Shown here: in pieces, positions 41,280 through 43,280 of the stretch
How positions within the stretch are numbered: the stretch's first letter is position 1
Layout of the letters: the number at the start of each line of letters is the position of its first letter
Position numbers and translations under genes: made by a program
Source of the DNA: Planctomycetota bacterium
GTDB taxonomy: Bacteria > Planctomycetota > J058
Direction: 5' to 3'
Assembly (NCBI GenBank): GCA_023954375.1
Contig: JAMLIC010000065.1
Location: forward strand, 1-43,280
Length of the DNA: 43,280 nt
Notes under the pieces: model-generated
Databases searched by the model: none
What the model was told of the DNA's origin: nothing
Seen by the model: only the letters and a program-made list of their open reading frames with translations

Positions 41280-41345
41280 GCGTCGCGGGGGCCTTCCCCG
41301 TCGGGGGGTCCAGCGCTAGCCTTGGGGTGGGGGGATAGCCCCGAA

Positions 41346-41362
41346 GCGGCCACCCAGGCCGC
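41346..41362 (+). terminator. GC hairpin after the kinase-Nudix gene, candidate terminator
   Basis: GCGGCC and GGCCGC form a perfect 6-bp stem around ACCCA, 67 nt after the kinase-Nudix stop and 90 nt before pckA. There is no T-tract. Confidence 0.4.
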
Positions 41363-41451
41363 GGCGGCGCCCATGGCGGGGATCACCGCTTGTGCGCCAG
41401 CGTGACCTGCCGTAGCGTCTCCGCTCTCTCCCCCCATTCCGGAGTGCCATC

Positions 41452-43024
<1,573 letters not shown>

Positions 43025-43035
<11 letters not shown>

Positions 43036-43280
43036 CCGGGACCCGGTAGACGCGCAGGACGTTGCCGTGGCCGCCGGCGGCCAGGTGCTGGCCGTCGGGG
43101 GAGAAGGCGACGGCGCCGACCCCGTAGGCGGCCTGATCGACGGCGACCAGCGCGCCGTCGAGACGCGCCAGCCTCAGGGTCGAGTCGCCCAAGGCGACCA
43201 GGCGCAGGTCCGCCGAGAACGCGGCGCCCGGCGCCCGCGGCCGGGTGCGGCCGCCGGGCGCCGGCATGAGGAGGGCACGG
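43025..43280 (-). CDS. WD40 repeat protein, C-terminal fragment (runs off the window)
   Basis: About 85 codons are visible, open to the right edge. The end contains one WD40-like blade (VGAVAFSPDGQHLAAGGHGNVLRVYRV) preceded by a second, weaker one (AAFSADLRLVALGDSTLRL). The true start is outside the window. WD40 repeats in this kind of genome often follow a Ser/Thr kinase or form scaffold proteins. It converges on pckA with an 11-nt overlap. Confidence 0.7.

Overview
This is a chromosomal segment of very high and even GC content with strongly GC-biased third codon positions, which produces long shadow frames on the opposite strand of almost every real gene. Three Hanks-type Ser/Thr kinases, two prokaryotic RING-type zinc proteins, degenerate FHA/PilZ/SIS signalling proteins, a PilT-like ATPase, a CheB/CheR fusion, a DUF748/AsmA-like giant, a plasmanylethanolamine-desaturase (CarF/PEDS1) homologue and a WD40 tail together point to a complex-lifestyle bacterium. 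Planctomycetota is my best guess and Myxococcota the main alternative. No 16S or other marker gene is present, so this is inference. I see no tRNA, rRNA, insertion sequence, phage gene or CRISPR array.

Layout. 0-5 kb: a MATE transporter and an aldo/keto reductase (both minus), a saccharopine-dehydrogenase-like oxidoreductase (plus) and a GNAT acetyltransferase (minus). 5-12 kb: a chemotaxis-like sensory island. A minus-strand, translationally coupled trio encodes a CheB/CheR/PAS fusion, a PAS-GAF histidine kinase and a stand-alone CheB; a kinase-less PAS-GAF paralogue is transcribed divergently. 12-16 kb: a YciB/IspZ-like membrane protein, an EVE-domain protein, an M64 metallopeptidase with a coupled secreted partner, and a YgfZ/GcvT-like folate-binding protein. 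16.1-24.4 kb: an O-antigen-ligase-like gene (plus) and a giant DUF748/AsmA-like gene (minus). From about 17.25 to about 23.95 kb both change reading frame every 50-150 nt although codon bias is preserved, so they are annotated as broken genes; local consensus error is the likeliest cause. A lipoprotein gene is coupled to the start of the DUF748 gene. 25.9-29.1 kb: a SIS-zinc ribbon-PilZ fusion followed by a PilT-type ATPase. 29.2-31.2 kb: a coupled small ORF plus nucleotidyltransferase, an unknown small protein, and the plasmalogen-type desaturase.

31.3-36.6 kb is the most system-like stretch. Two tandem 335-residue RING-type paralogues (minus, coupled) diverge from a membrane Ser/Thr kinase and an FHA-Ser/Thr kinase (plus), with a small zinc/transmembrane protein at the far end. 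The membrane kinase shares an N-terminal helical domain with the PilT-like ATPase and has a duplicated threonine motif next to its membrane helix that could dock the neighbouring FHA domain. 36.6-39.3 kb: an M23 peptidase, a methyltransferase and a polytopic membrane protein (minus). 39.3-41.3 kb: a small protein coupled to a kinase-Nudix fusion whose Nudix box has lost key residues. 41.4-43.3 kb: ATP-dependent PEP carboxykinase and the C-terminus of a WD40 protein running off the window.

Expression. Many gene pairs overlap by ATGA or GTGA. TAnnnT hexamers lie just upstream of several plus-strand genes, and three of those (16123, 29185, 39337) lack a Shine-Dalgarno sequence and look leaderless.
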